Source of the DNA: Arsenophonus nilaparvatae
Lineage (GTDB): Bacteria > Pseudomonadota > Gammaproteobacteria > Enterobacterales > Enterobacteriaceae
Strand: one strand, 5' to 3'
DNA length: 64,000 bases
Assembly (NCBI RefSeq): GCF_000757905.1
Contig: NZ_JRLH01000006.1
Position 1 is the first letter of the stretch, and each line of letters opens with the position of its first letter. The notes beneath the pieces were generated by a model that saw only the letters and a list, made by a program, of their open reading frames with translations, made no database searches and was not told the DNA's origin. The position numbers and the translations under genes are program-made. Of the stretch, positions 27,870 through 37,033 are shown in pieces.

Positions 27870-30329
27870 ATGGCTCTACTCACTATTTTTCTATTTATTG
27901 GTTTAATCGGAATTCTTTGCTATCACAAAACAAATCTACTATTTAGTAGCTTACTTATACTTGCTTATTGTTTAATTATGGCTAGTGCTGATTTATGGTA
28001 TTTTTGGACATTATTGCTCGCAGCGGCGGTATTATTTCCATTAGTCTATCTCCCAGTACGTCGCTCATTCATTTCTAGCAAAGTCTTACAAATTTTTCAG
28101 AAAATTATCCCTTCCATGTCAAAAACCGAGAAAGAAGCCATCGAAGCGGGCACAACCTGGTGGGAAGGTGATCTGTTTCAAGGTATGCCTGATTGGGATA
28201 AATTACATAATTATCCAAAACCGCAATTAACAACTGAAGAACAAGCGTTTCTCAATGGCCCAGTTGTAGAAGCATGCCGTATGGCTAATGACTTCCAAAT
28301 TAGCCATGAACTAGCCGATCTACCTACTGAATTATGGCAACATTTAAAACAACACCGTTTTTTCGCTATGATCATCAAAAAAGAGTATGGTGGCCTCGAA
28401 TTTTCTGCCTATGCTCAAGCGCTAGTGTTACAAAAATTGGCCGGAGTTTCCGGCATATTAGCCATTACTGTAGGTGTGCCTAACTCATTAGGCCCAGGAG
28501 AACTTTTACAACATTATGGCACCGATGAACAAAAACAGTATTATCTTCCCAGACTTGCTAGCGGTGAAGAGATCCCCTGTTTTGCTTTAACAAGCCCTGA
28601 AGCCGGTTCTGATGCTGGAGCTATCCCTGACACTGGTGTTGTCTGTATGGGCGAATGGGAAAACCAACAGATATTAGGTATGCGTTTAAATTGGAATAAA
28701 CGTTATATTACATTAGCGCCGATTGCTACGGTATTAGGGCTAGCATTTAAACTTTATGATCCAGACCATTTACTTGGCGATATAACCGATCTCGGCATTA
28801 CCTGCGCACTAATCCCAACCAATGTTGCAGGAGTAGAAATTGGCCATCGCCATTTTCCTTTGAATATCCCTTTCCAAAATGGCCCTACGCGCGGTAAAGA
28901 TATTTTTGTGCCGATTGATTATATTATTGGTGGTACCAAAATGGCTGGCCAAGGCTGGCGTATGTTAATGGAATGTCTTTCTATTGGTCGTGGCATCACG
29001 CTTCCATCTAACGCCACGGGTGGCTTAAAAAGTGTCGCGCTGGCAATCGGTGCGTACGCCTATATTCGCCGTCAATTCAAAGTATCTATTGGAAAAATGG
29101 AAGGTATTGAAGAACCGTTAGCACGGATCGCTGCTAATGCTTATTTAATGGATGCCGCTTCAACCTTAATTACGACGGCAATTATATCTGGCGAAAAACC
29201 AGCAGTCCTCTCTGCGATTGTCAAATATCACTGTACCCATCGAGGCCAAAGAGCCATTATTGATGCGATGGATATTGCTGGTGGTAAAGGAATTTGTCTA
29301 GGTCCCTCAAATTTTCTTGCTCGCTTTTATCAAGGAGCTCCTATTGCTATCACCGTTGAAGGTGCCAATATTTTAACACGCAGTATGATGATTTTTGGCC
29401 AAGGGGCTATTCGCTGTCATCCTTATATTTTGCATGAAATAGCCGCAACACAAAATAACGACATTATCGCCTTTGATAAATTACTCTTTAGCCATTTAAG
29501 TCATACAATAAGTAACCTATTGCGCAGTTTCTACTTGGGTATAACAAACGGCAGAACAAGCAAAGCACCAACAAAAGATAATACTCGCCGCTTCTATCAG
29601 CAATTAAATCGCCAAAGTGCTAATCTTGCCTTACTTGCTGATATTTCTATGGCCGTATTAGGTGGCGGGTTAAAACGTCGTGAGCGGATTTCTGCCCGTT
29701 TAGGCGATATTTTAAGCCACCTCTATTTAGCATCCGCCACACTAAAACGTTTTGAAGATGATGGCCGCCCAGCAATGGATTTACCTATTGTTGAATGGGT
29801 AATAAAAGATTGTCTATTTCAATCAGAAAAAGCCATGCAAGCACTGCTGCGAAACTTTCCCAATCGTCTGGTTGCTATGTTAAGCCGTATTATCATTTTT
29901 CCATTGGGTTATCGTTATGCGCCACCTAACGATCAACTTGATCATAAACTAGCAAAAATTATGATGACACCATCAGAAACACGCGAGCGTATTGGTCGCG
30001 GTCAATATATGACACCAAGTGAGCATAACCCTCATGGCATAATTAATACCGCATTATCAGATATTATTGCCGCTGAGCCGATTTTTGAACGTTTGACCAG
30101 TCAAGCTAGCCATAAACCACACTTTATCAATTTAGATAAACTTGCCGAACAAGCACTCGCCGATGGTAAAATTAGCCAACAAGAAGCTGACATTTTACGT
30201 AAAGCAGAAGCCAGCCGTTTAAGATCGATCAATGTTGATGAATTTGAATATGATGCACTGGCGATAGCGAGTAAAAAATCTGACAAACAGAAAAATAGTT
30301 CCCCATTAGATAAAGAACAAGCGGCATAA
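27870..30329 (+). CDS. fadE: Acyl-CoA dehydrogenase FadE
   Basis: FadE catalyses the first, FAD-dependent step of fatty-acid beta-oxidation at the inner membrane. It has 819 residues (E. coli 814). Two or three hydrophobic segments (residues 1-65) precede the dehydrogenase core with ALTSPEAGSDAGAIPD, GRGITLPSNATGGLKS and VEGANILTRSMMIFGQGAIRCHP. A long C-terminal extension follows. AGGAG lies before ATG 27870. Position beside gmhA matches E. coli. An intact fadE suggests fatty acids can still be used. Confidence 0.96.
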   Translation: MALLTIFLFIGLIGILCYHKTNLLFSSLLILAYCLIMASADLWYFWTLLLAAAVLFPLVYLPVRRSFISSKVLQIFQKIIPSMSKTEKEAIEAGTTWWEGDLFQGMPDWDKLHNYPKPQLTTEEQAFLNGPVVEACRMANDFQISHELADLPTELWQHLKQHRFFAMIIKKEYGGLEFSAYAQALVLQKLAGVSGILAITVGVPNSLGPGELLQHYGTDEQKQYYLPRLASGEEIPCFALTSPEAGSDAGAIPDTGVVCMGEWENQQILGMRLNWNKRYITLAPIATVLGLAFKLYDPDHLLGDITDLGITCALIPTNVAGVEIGHRHFPLNIPFQNGPTRGKDIFVPIDYIIGGTKMAGQGWRMLMECLSIGRGITLPSNATGGLKSVALAIGAYAYIRRQFKVSIGKMEGIEEPLARIAANAYLMDAASTLITTAIISGEKPAVLSAIVKYHCTHRGQRAIIDAMDIAGGKGICLGPSNFLARFYQGAPIAITVEGANILTRSMMIFGQGAIRCHPYILHEIAATQNNDIIAFDKLLFSHLSHTISNLLRSFYLGITNGRTSKAPTKDNTRRFYQQLNRQSANLALLADISMAVLGGGLKRRERISARLGDILSHLYLASATLKRFEDDGRPAMDLPIVEWVIKDCLFQSEKAMQALLRNFPNRLVAMLSRIIIFPLGYRYAPPNDQLDHKLAKIMMTPSETRERIGRGQYMTPSEHNPHGIINTALSDIIAAEPIFERLTSQASHKPHFINLDKLAEQALADGKISQQEADILRKAEASRLRSINVDEFEYDALAIASKKSDKQKNSSPLDKEQAA

Positions 30330-30358
30330 TTGTAGAACTTGCAGGGGGCTTAAGCTCC

Positions 30359-31636
30359 CTAATCACTACTTATCAAACTCGTTTCTAATGCCAACAATTC
30401 TGCCAATGTTTGACGCCGACGAATTAATTTTGCCTCACCATTTAAATACATTACCTCAGCGATTAACGGCCGACTATTATAATTAGAAGACATTGAAGCA
30501 CCATAAGCACCAGTATCATGAAAGACTAAATAATCTCCCACATAAATTTCAGGTAATAAACGAGGCACAACAGCGCCGGTATTTGTCTGGGTAAAAACAT
30601 CACCAGACTCACATAAAGGACCAGCTACTAGTGTTTCACGTAAATTTCCATCAGTAAGATCTCGATTATCCGCTGGCAAGACAGAAATATGATGATAACA
30701 ACCATACATAGCAGGACGCATTAGATCATTAAAACCACTATCAACTAATACATAATGATTTTTGCCCATTCTTTTTATTGCTCTTACTTCAGCTAAAAGC
30801 ACGCCAGATTCTGCTACCAAGTAACGACCAGGCTCAATTTCTAATGTTATATGATGCCCCAAATGAGCTGAAATACGTTCACGAGCATCATGCCACAAAG
30901 CAAAATAATGGTTAATATCAATTCGCTCTTCAGCTAAATTATAAGGGATCGACAATCCCCCACCAGCTGAAATTGCTTGTATATCACAGCCACTTAAGAT
31001 GACCTGCTCTACCATTGCCTCACAGACTTTAGCCAAGTGGCAATAATCAACCCCAGAACCAATATGCATATGTATACCGACCAGCGTTAACTGATATTGA
31101 TTAATTTTTTCAATCGCTAATGGCAAATCACTAAACCAGATACCATGCTTACTATTTTCTCCACCGGTGTTGGTTTTTTGGCTATGACCATGGCCAAATC
31201 CTGGATTGATACGTAACCAAATAGCATGATGTCGTTTGGCTTTTCCCAATTGAACGAGCATGTCAATAGAGCCGACATTAACAGGAATATCTAACTCTAT
31301 TACACGCTCAATAGTTTGCTTTTCAATGACATCTGCGGTGAATACAATTTCGGCTTGTTCTCTACCTGGGCGAAAACCTGCAACTAACGCCCTTTCGATT
31401 TCGCCTAATGATACAGCATCAACTTTCACGCCTTGTTGACGCATCAAACGTAAAATATGAATATTAGAGCACGCTTTTTGTGCAAAACGGATCGCATCGA
31501 ACGCAGCTAACTGCTTAATCGCCTGTATAATGACTTCACTATCATAGATCCAAATAGGAGTCCCGAATTGAGCGGGCAGTTTAATTAATTGTTCTGCCGT
31601 CAAATATCGACTTATGGTGGTTGCAAACGTTGTCAT
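30359..31636 (-). CDS. lysA: Diaminopimelate decarboxylase LysA
   Basis: LysA is a PLP enzyme that decarboxylates meso-diaminopimelate to lysine. The 425 residues show the PLP-lysine region RFAQKACSN and the family stretches SVSLGEIERAL (here AVSLGEIERAL), GGENSKHGIW, GIHMHIGSGVDY, SAGGGLSIPY, EPGRYLVAESG, CESGDVFTQ and YNSRP. It is divergent from lysR and convergent with fadE. Confidence 0.97.
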   Translation of the reverse strand: MTTFATTISRYLTAEQLIKLPAQFGTPIWIYDSEVIIQAIKQLAAFDAIRFAQKACSNIHILRLMRQQGVKVDAVSLGEIERALVAGFRPGREQAEIVFTADVIEKQTIERVIELDIPVNVGSIDMLVQLGKAKRHHAIWLRINPGFGHGHSQKTNTGGENSKHGIWFSDLPLAIEKINQYQLTLVGIHMHIGSGVDYCHLAKVCEAMVEQVILSGCDIQAISAGGGLSIPYNLAEERIDINHYFALWHDARERISAHLGHHITLEIEPGRYLVAESGVLLAEVRAIKRMGKNHYVLVDSGFNDLMRPAMYGCYHHISVLPADNRDLTDGNLRETLVAGPLCESGDVFTQTNTGAVVPRLLPEIYVGDYLVFHDTGAYGASMSSNYNSRPLIAEVMYLNGEAKLIRRRQTLAELLALETSLISSD

Positions 31637-31757
31637 TGATAACCTTAATTTATTTTTTCATTTTTTTTATTATTAATAGAGAAAATAAGCATTAAAAATA
31701 TCTATTTAGCTATAGTCTATTCATATAGGATATAAATAACAGCAGCGAGTTATGTAA

Positions 31758-32690
31758 ATGAAAACTTTTTCCTGGCGTCATATAGAAATTTTTCGCGCGG
31801 TCATGACCACCAAAAACTTAACTGATGCAGCACAATTAGTTAGAACATCTCAGCCTACCGTCAGCCGTGAAATTAGCCGTCTAGAAAGTCTGTTACGATT
31901 TAAGTTATTTGATAGGATCAAAGGACGGCTATTGCCAACGGCTCAGGGATTAAGGTTATTCGCAGAAGTCGAACGTTCTTATTATGGATTAGAAAGGATC
32001 TATAATATGGCGGAAATTATCAGACAATTTAGAGACACGCAACTTTCAGTTGCCTGTTTACCGGTATTTAGTCAGTCGTTATTACCTAAAGCCTGTAAGC
32101 GGTTTCTACTCGATTACCCTGAAGTTAATTTTACCATTACCTCCCAAGAGTCACCTATATTAGAGGAATGGCTTTCGGCACAACATTATGATATCGGTTT
32201 GACAGAACATCGGCAGATACCCACCGGTACTTATGGTGATATTTTAACTAGCCTAAATGAAGTTGTTGTGTTACCTCGTATGCACCCACTGAGTAAAAAA
32301 AAATATTTAACCGCTAAAGACTTTAATAATGTTGCTTTTATTAGTCTTTCAATAACGGATAGTTATCGACAAGCCATTGATACATTTTTTGCAGAACAAC
32401 ATATTAGCCGACGAATGATAATGGAAGTCCATAATGCTTCCTCTGTTTGTGCTATGGTAAGGGAAGGATTGGGTATATCAATCGTCAACCCATTTACCGT
32501 TATCGATTTTTTACAACATGATCCTGATAGCCTCTGCATCAGACCTTTTATTAAACCCATTCCTTTCACTGTCAATTTAATTAAACCAATGCATCGGCCT
32601 TCTTCTGAACTTACCGAACGATTTATTCAATGCCTAAAAATTACGATTAAAGAATTTGAAACTCAGTTACTGACTGCCTTTAATTATTGA
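31758..32690 (+). CDS. lysR: LysR, activator of lysA
   Basis: This LysR-type regulator has 310 residues. The N-terminal helix-turn-helix (ARTSQPTVSREISRLE-like, here VRTSQPTVSREISRL) and the effector domain (CLPVFSQSLLPKACKRF, NASSVCAMVREGLGISIVNP) align with LysR itself. Divergent placement beside lysA, with about 120 bases between, is the conserved arrangement. The shared promoter region should contain the LysR operator, with lysine lowering lysA activation as known in E. coli. Confidence 0.95.
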   Translation: MKTFSWRHIEIFRAVMTTKNLTDAAQLVRTSQPTVSREISRLESLLRFKLFDRIKGRLLPTAQGLRLFAEVERSYYGLERIYNMAEIIRQFRDTQLSVACLPVFSQSLLPKACKRFLLDYPEVNFTITSQESPILEEWLSAQHYDIGLTEHRQIPTGTYGDILTSLNEVVVLPRMHPLSKKKYLTAKDFNNVAFISLSITDSYRQAIDTFFAEQHISRRMIMEVHNASSVCAMVREGLGISIVNPFTVIDFLQHDPDSLCIRPFIKPIPFTVNLIKPMHRPSSELTERFIQCLKITIKEFETQLLTAFNY

Positions 32691-33162
32691 TTATTTTTAA
32701 TCTGATCCATTAACCAACTTAAGTTTATAGAATTCAATAATAATTTAAATATTACTAATTTATTTTTAATAAACACAATGATAATTAAAAATAATTAGAT
32801 TATTTTTTGATTATTTAATAATCTGTCACGCTGAGACAATAGGATCATTTCCTTAGTTAACTGTTTTATTGATAAATTGTCGATCCACAGTAATACTCTT
32901 TTATAAATGGGCGAAATTTGCCAAACTAGCGACTAAAATACTATTTGCTGGATAATTGTGAACATTAATGGTTATTAGAAACAAACTAAATTTTTATGCC
33001 AGCAATTACTGGGCAATAAAGGTAACAAATCTGGTGAAATGATGTTGCTATCCAGTGTGAATACTCATTTTTTGCCACACTTTGCTGTCAATTGTATTAT
33101 TTTTCTTCCAATTTTTACTATTTGCTATAAGTGATTAAACATTCAGTATTAAGGAAAACATT
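32691..33162. other. Intergenic region between lysR and the MBL-fold gene
   Basis: About 470 AT-rich bases with no gene recognised. Short hairpins occur but no convincing terminator or RNA. The promoter of the next operon presumably lies near its 3' end. Confidence 0.5.
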
Positions 33163-34035
33163 ATGAAAGTTGTTTCCATCATTACAATGGCTACTCTCTT
33201 TACTTTCAGCGCATTAGTTCAAGCCACTAATTTGAAAATGTCAGTCTACAATCCAGGTGAAAAAAGTATTTTTCCCGTCTCTTCTGAAATTATTAGTGGT
33301 GATCACCAAGCAATCCTTATTGATGCACAATTTCAAAAAAATGATGCGGAAGAATTAGTTAATCGTATAAAAAAAACAAATAAAAAACTAACAACAATTT
33401 ATATTAGTCATTCTGATCCCGATTATTATTTTGCACTAGAGGTCATTACTAAAGCTTTTCCTAACGCAAAAGTATTAGCAACTGCCGAAACTGTTAAAGC
33501 GATAAAAGCGTCCAAAGATGGTAAACTGGCCTATTGGGGGCCTATATTGAAAGAACAGGCACCAACCAAGATTATTGTTCCTGAAGTGTTACAAGGTAAT
33601 ACATTAGTGGTTGATGGTGAAAAAATTAAAATTCAGGGATTAAAAAGTGCCGCACCTGATCGTACTTTTGTCTGGATCCCAAAACTTAAAGCTGTTGTTG
33701 GTGGCGTACTTGTTTCTGACAATATCCATGTCTGGACAGCTGATACACAAAGCAAAGCATCTCGCCAACACTGGCAACAAGCCCTTGAAAGTATCAAACA
33801 ACTTAAGCCAAAAGTCGTTATTCCCGGTCATTACCTTGAACCATCAGCAAAAGATATTACTACCGTTACTTTTACACAAAACTATTTGAAAAAACTAGAA
33901 AAAGCTTTAGCAAAAAGCAAAAATTCAACTGAAGTTATTGACATGATGAAGCAAGCTTACCCAAATTTAAAGGAGCCTGCTAGTCTTGAATTAAGTGCCA
34001 AAGTATTGAAGGGCGAAATGAAATGGCCACAATAA
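33163..34035 (+). CDS. Exported MBL-fold hydrolase-like protein
   Basis: A cleavable signal peptide (MKVVSIITMATLFTFSALVQA) precedes a metallo-beta-lactamase fold of about 270 residues. SEIISGDHQAILIDAQF is the first strand pair. The metal motif reads ISHSDPDYYFALEV rather than the classical HxHxDH, and a later PGHY supplies a metal-type His. HSDPDY may be characteristic of this subgroup rather than a loss. The function is unknown. It is followed after 15 bases by a DsbA-family gene, so the two are probably co-transcribed. Confidence 0.8.
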   Translation: MKVVSIITMATLFTFSALVQATNLKMSVYNPGEKSIFPVSSEIISGDHQAILIDAQFQKNDAEELVNRIKKTNKKLTTIYISHSDPDYYFALEVITKAFPNAKVLATAETVKAIKASKDGKLAYWGPILKEQAPTKIIVPEVLQGNTLVVDGEKIKIQGLKSAAPDRTFVWIPKLKAVVGGVLVSDNIHVWTADTQSKASRQHWQQALESIKQLKPKVVIPGHYLEPSAKDITTVTFTQNYLKKLEKALAKSKNSTEVIDMMKQAYPNLKEPASLELSAKVLKGEMKWPQ

Positions 34036-34050
34036 TTTCGCGAGGAAAAA

Positions 34051-34701
34051 ATGTCACCAATAACCTTACACTATATCTTTGATCCTTTCTGTGGTTGGTG
34101 TTATGGCGCGTCTCCATTGATAGAAATTGCAGCTGGTCAGCCGAATATTAAACTACAACTTCATGGTGGTGGTATGCTGACAGGCCACAACCGAGTAAAA
34201 ATAGACGATCAATGGCGTCAATTTTTGTTGGATACTGATAAGCAGATAGCCGGTATAACGGGGCAAACATTTGGAGATAATTATCACCAAATGTTACAAC
34301 AACATGACGTAATACTTGACTCATTACCACCGATAACAGCAATTATTACCGCTGATAAATTAGCAAATAAAGGTTTAGCAATGTTAAACGCCATCCAAAC
34401 AGCCCACTATATTGATGGCCTTCGGGTTAGTGACGAAAACATTTTATTGCAATTAGCCCAGCAGATTGGACTAGATAAACAGTTATTTCAACAAACTTTT
34501 GCCATAAATAAAGATGAACCAACAAACAAGCATATCCAATCAAGTCGTACCTTATTACATCAAGTTGCTCGTTCCGGTTTTCCGACCCTAATTGCTCAGC
34601 ATAATGAAAACCTGATGGTAATAAATTTAGATAAATATTTTACTCAACCACAACTATGGCAAAATTATCTGGAAAATTTATCGGCGGCTTCCTTATCATA
34701 A
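34051..34701 (+). CDS. DsbA-family thioredoxin-fold protein
   Basis: The 216-residue protein begins LHYIFDPFCGWCYGASPL. The CGWC redox motif sits at about residues 14-17, and no signal peptide precedes it. A cis-Pro region (SGFPTLIAQ) lies near the C-terminus. This layout fits cytosolic FrnE-like DsbA-family oxidoreductases or isomerases. The partner is unknown. It closely follows the MBL-fold gene, behind a GAGGAAAAA ribosome site. Confidence 0.85.
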   Translation: MSPITLHYIFDPFCGWCYGASPLIEIAAGQPNIKLQLHGGGMLTGHNRVKIDDQWRQFLLDTDKQIAGITGQTFGDNYHQMLQQHDVILDSLPPITAIITADKLANKGLAMLNAIQTAHYIDGLRVSDENILLQLAQQIGLDKQLFQQTFAINKDEPTNKHIQSSRTLLHQVARSGFPTLIAQHNENLMVINLDKYFTQPQLWQNYLENLSAASLS

Positions 34702-34799
34702 AAATTATTTATTTTTTTCCATGGAAGGAAAAAAGTTAACTATTGTTTATTTAGCATAATAAATTTGAAAACAATTAAAATGTAGGCCTTTAGTAATTT

Positions 34800-34836
34800 A
34801 ACGCAGCTTATTATTGTAAAGTTAAGCTGCGTTTAG
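34800..34836. terminator. Bidirectional terminator after the DsbA-family gene
   Basis: An 11-bp perfect stem AACGCAGCTTA / TAAGCTGCGTT (34800-34810 with 34823-34833) lies between two convergent genes. A short T run follows on the plus strand. Confidence 0.7.
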
Positions 34837-34843
34837 AGATTAT

Positions 34844-35218
34844 TTATTTACATTTATCAGTTAATTTAACCACTGCTGCTTTAGCAATATCACGATTAAT
34901 AGATGCAAATACTATCAAGCCTTTTGCACTTTCGTTATTTTTTAGCACTTTATTATGTAAATTCTCATCAATAGTATCTACCTTAAACTCTCTTGAACCT
35001 AAAAAAGCTTTAAAACAATATTTAGATAGATCAATATCTTTTTCAGACGCATTTACCACCGTAACATCAAATGTTTTTGTGTAATAGGATTTTTTTGCCG
35101 AAGAGATACTACCGTCTTCTTTTTGGCTGGCAAATACCGTAATACCATCTGGCACAGATGCTATAATTGAAAATGAACAACAGAGAAGAAAAGATAATAA
35201 CAAACTTGCTTTTTTCAT
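34844..35218 (-). CDS. Small exported protein, DUF4354-like
   Basis: A 124-residue protein starts at ATG 35218 behind AGGAAAG; an in-frame start at 35233 is less likely. It has a signal peptide (MKKASLLLSFLLCCSFSIIAS) and a compact beta-rich body (KTFDVTVVNASEKDIDLSKYCFK) with two cysteines. The layout recalls small enterobacterial secreted proteins annotated as DUF4354, but this is from memory of the family's shape. The function is unknown. Confidence 0.65.
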   Translation of the reverse strand: MKKASLLLSFLLCCSFSIIASVPDGITVFASQKEDGSISSAKKSYYTKTFDVTVVNASEKDIDLSKYCFKAFLGSREFKVDTIDENLHNKVLKNNESAKGLIVFASINRDIAKAAVVKLTDKCK

Positions 35219-35349
35219 TTTAACTTTCCTCATATTTCATCTAACGAGTTAAAAGCACATAAAAATTAATAAAGTCTCTTTTCAATAAAAAATACTAGTC
35301 TAAGTTTAACAAAGTTACCCATAGCCCCAAATATCGACATGCTAACTTG

Positions 35350-36042
35350 TTAGAGAATAATTTTTATGAGCCAATCTTCTTTAAAATATTTAATCAACAT
35401 CAAACCAATACCTGCACTAGCTAATGCAGGGCCAAAAGCAATTTTATCTGGCTTATAGCGTATCTTGATCCATAAAAGAATATAATTAAGTAAGCCAAGA
35501 CAAGCAGATAATAGCATTAAATAAGGTAAAATATATACCCCTAACCAAGCCCCATAAGCCGCCACAAGTTTAATATCTCCTTGTGCTAATCCTCTACGCT
35601 TAATAGCTAATTTAAAAAAACCATAAATAAACCAAAATATTAAATAACTAACCAAGGCACCATAAATAGCCAATAACAACTGTTCATTAGATTGCATGGC
35701 ATGAAAAAGCAACGCTAACACAAGTAATGGATAGACTAATAAATCTGGCAAATAACCTGTCTGATGATCAATAAACCCAAGTAATACGCTAAACCAAACG
35801 AAAAAAAGTAAAATCACTATATGGCTAAGATCTGTGATCAGCAAAAATATGATAGTGAAAGGAATAAAAAGAGTAATAAAAAGAAGATATCTACTAGGTG
35901 AGTCATGCGATCTATAATTAAATAGATAAAGGGGTAAATAACTAACTAATAAATGGCTTAATGGTAATAAAATAATTGTTATAACAAATGATTGAATCAA
36001 CAGCCAATACGAAAAAGTGGTTAGCCATGTTGCCATCTTCAA
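35350..36042 (-). CDS. Short A24-family prepilin peptidase
   Basis: The 230-residue membrane protein has about seven to eight helices. It shows the two A24 aspartate motifs: LGFIDHQTGYLPDLLVYP (about residues 87-104) and AQGDIKLVAAYGAWLG (GDxK, about residues 153-169). The N-terminal CxxC methyltransferase domain of PilD/GspO is absent. It would cleave type IV prepilin or pseudopilin leaders, but no pilin or secretion genes lie nearby. It may serve a distant system. Confidence 0.82.
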   Translation of the reverse strand: MKMATWLTTFSYWLLIQSFVITIILLPLSHLLVSYLPLYLFNYRSHDSPSRYLLFITLFIPFTIIFLLITDLSHIVILLFFVWFSVLLGFIDHQTGYLPDLLVYPLLVLALLFHAMQSNEQLLLAIYGALVSYLIFWFIYGFFKLAIKRRGLAQGDIKLVAAYGAWLGVYILPYLMLLSACLGLLNYILLWIKIRYKPDKIAFGPALASAGIGLMLIKYFKEDWLIKIIL

Positions 36043-36205
36043 ATTCCTTTTTGAAAAACCGCATTATTCACTCAGCATTCTTTTCCAATATCCATAAATA
36101 AAAAAACAATGCTTTATAACAGTTCTACAATAAATATTAACAATAATCCGGTTGTAAGCGAATTTTTGCGAATTTGTACGCAAAATAAAAAAGGAAAATC
36201 AATAG

Positions 36206-36234
36206 CTAGCAAGACAGCTTGCTAGTTTATTTTC
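36206..36234 (+). terminator. Orphan terminator-like hairpin upstream of rsmE
   Basis: An 8-bp stem CTAGCAAG / CTTGCTAG (36206-36225) with a 4-base loop is followed by TTTATTTTC on the plus strand. No plus-strand gene precedes it, because the gene to the left is on the minus strand. It is either the end of a lost gene or a leader attenuator for rsmE. Confidence 0.65.
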
Positions 36235-36292
36235 CCATCTTTATTATAGGCACAATATTTTGCTAGCATCGAGTTTATAAGGAAGCATGGCT

Positions 36293-37024
36293 ATGCGCGT
36301 TCCTCGGATCTATCATCCTGAACCATTAGAATCAGGCGCAATAATACGATTAAGCGATAATGCCACTAACCACGTTAGTCGAGTTCTACGTATGAGTGTA
36401 GGACAAAATATTGAGTTATTTGATGGCAGTAATTCTATTTTCATAGGGCAAATACTTGAGATTAATAAAAAGTCAGTTAAAGTCCAACTCGGGATGGCGA
36501 CAACTGCAAACAGAGAATCCCCTTTAGATCTCCATCTTGGACAAGTTATTTCTCGTGGGGAAAAAATGGAATTCACTATTCAAAAATCAGTAGAACTGGG
36601 CGTCAATATCATTACTCCTCTTATTTCTGAACGCTGTAATGTTAAATTAGAGCCTGGACGACTCAGTAAAAAGCTACAACAATGGCAGAATATTGCCATT
36701 TCTGCTTGCGAACAATGCGGACGTAACAAAATCCCCTTAATTCGTCCAGTTATGCCTCTTGAAGCTTGGTGCACAGAAAAAGATGATGCATTAAAAATTA
36801 ATCTCCATCCTAAAGCCCAATCAAGTATTAATACACTGCCCGCTGCGGTAAATAAAATTAGGTTACTCATTGGCCCAGAAGGTGGTCTTTCGCCAGATGA
36901 AATCATAATGACAACTAACTACCAATTTACTAATATCCCACTAGGGCCTCGGATATTAAGAACAGAAACCACTGCGTTAACTGCAATCACAGCATTACAA
37001 GTTCGCTTCGGCGATCTTGGTTAA
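36293..37024 (+). CDS. rsmE: 16S rRNA m3U1498 methyltransferase RsmE
   Basis: RsmE methylates U1498 of 16S rRNA with SAM. It is a SPOUT-fold enzyme. The start MRVPRIYHPEP matches E. coli, so ATG 36293 is preferred over ATG 36287 (AAGGA upstream suits both). It has 243 residues with HLGQVISRGEKMEFTIQKSVELGV, ACEQCGRNKIP, LLIGPEGGLSPDEI and RILRTETTALTA, the knot motif. gshB follows after nine bases. Confidence 0.97.
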   Translation: MRVPRIYHPEPLESGAIIRLSDNATNHVSRVLRMSVGQNIELFDGSNSIFIGQILEINKKSVKVQLGMATTANRESPLDLHLGQVISRGEKMEFTIQKSVELGVNIITPLISERCNVKLEPGRLSKKLQQWQNIAISACEQCGRNKIPLIRPVMPLEAWCTEKDDALKINLHPKAQSSINTLPAAVNKIRLLIGPEGGLSPDEIIMTTNYQFTNIPLGPRILRTETTALTAITALQVRFGDLG

Positions 37025-37033
37025 GGAGACAAA

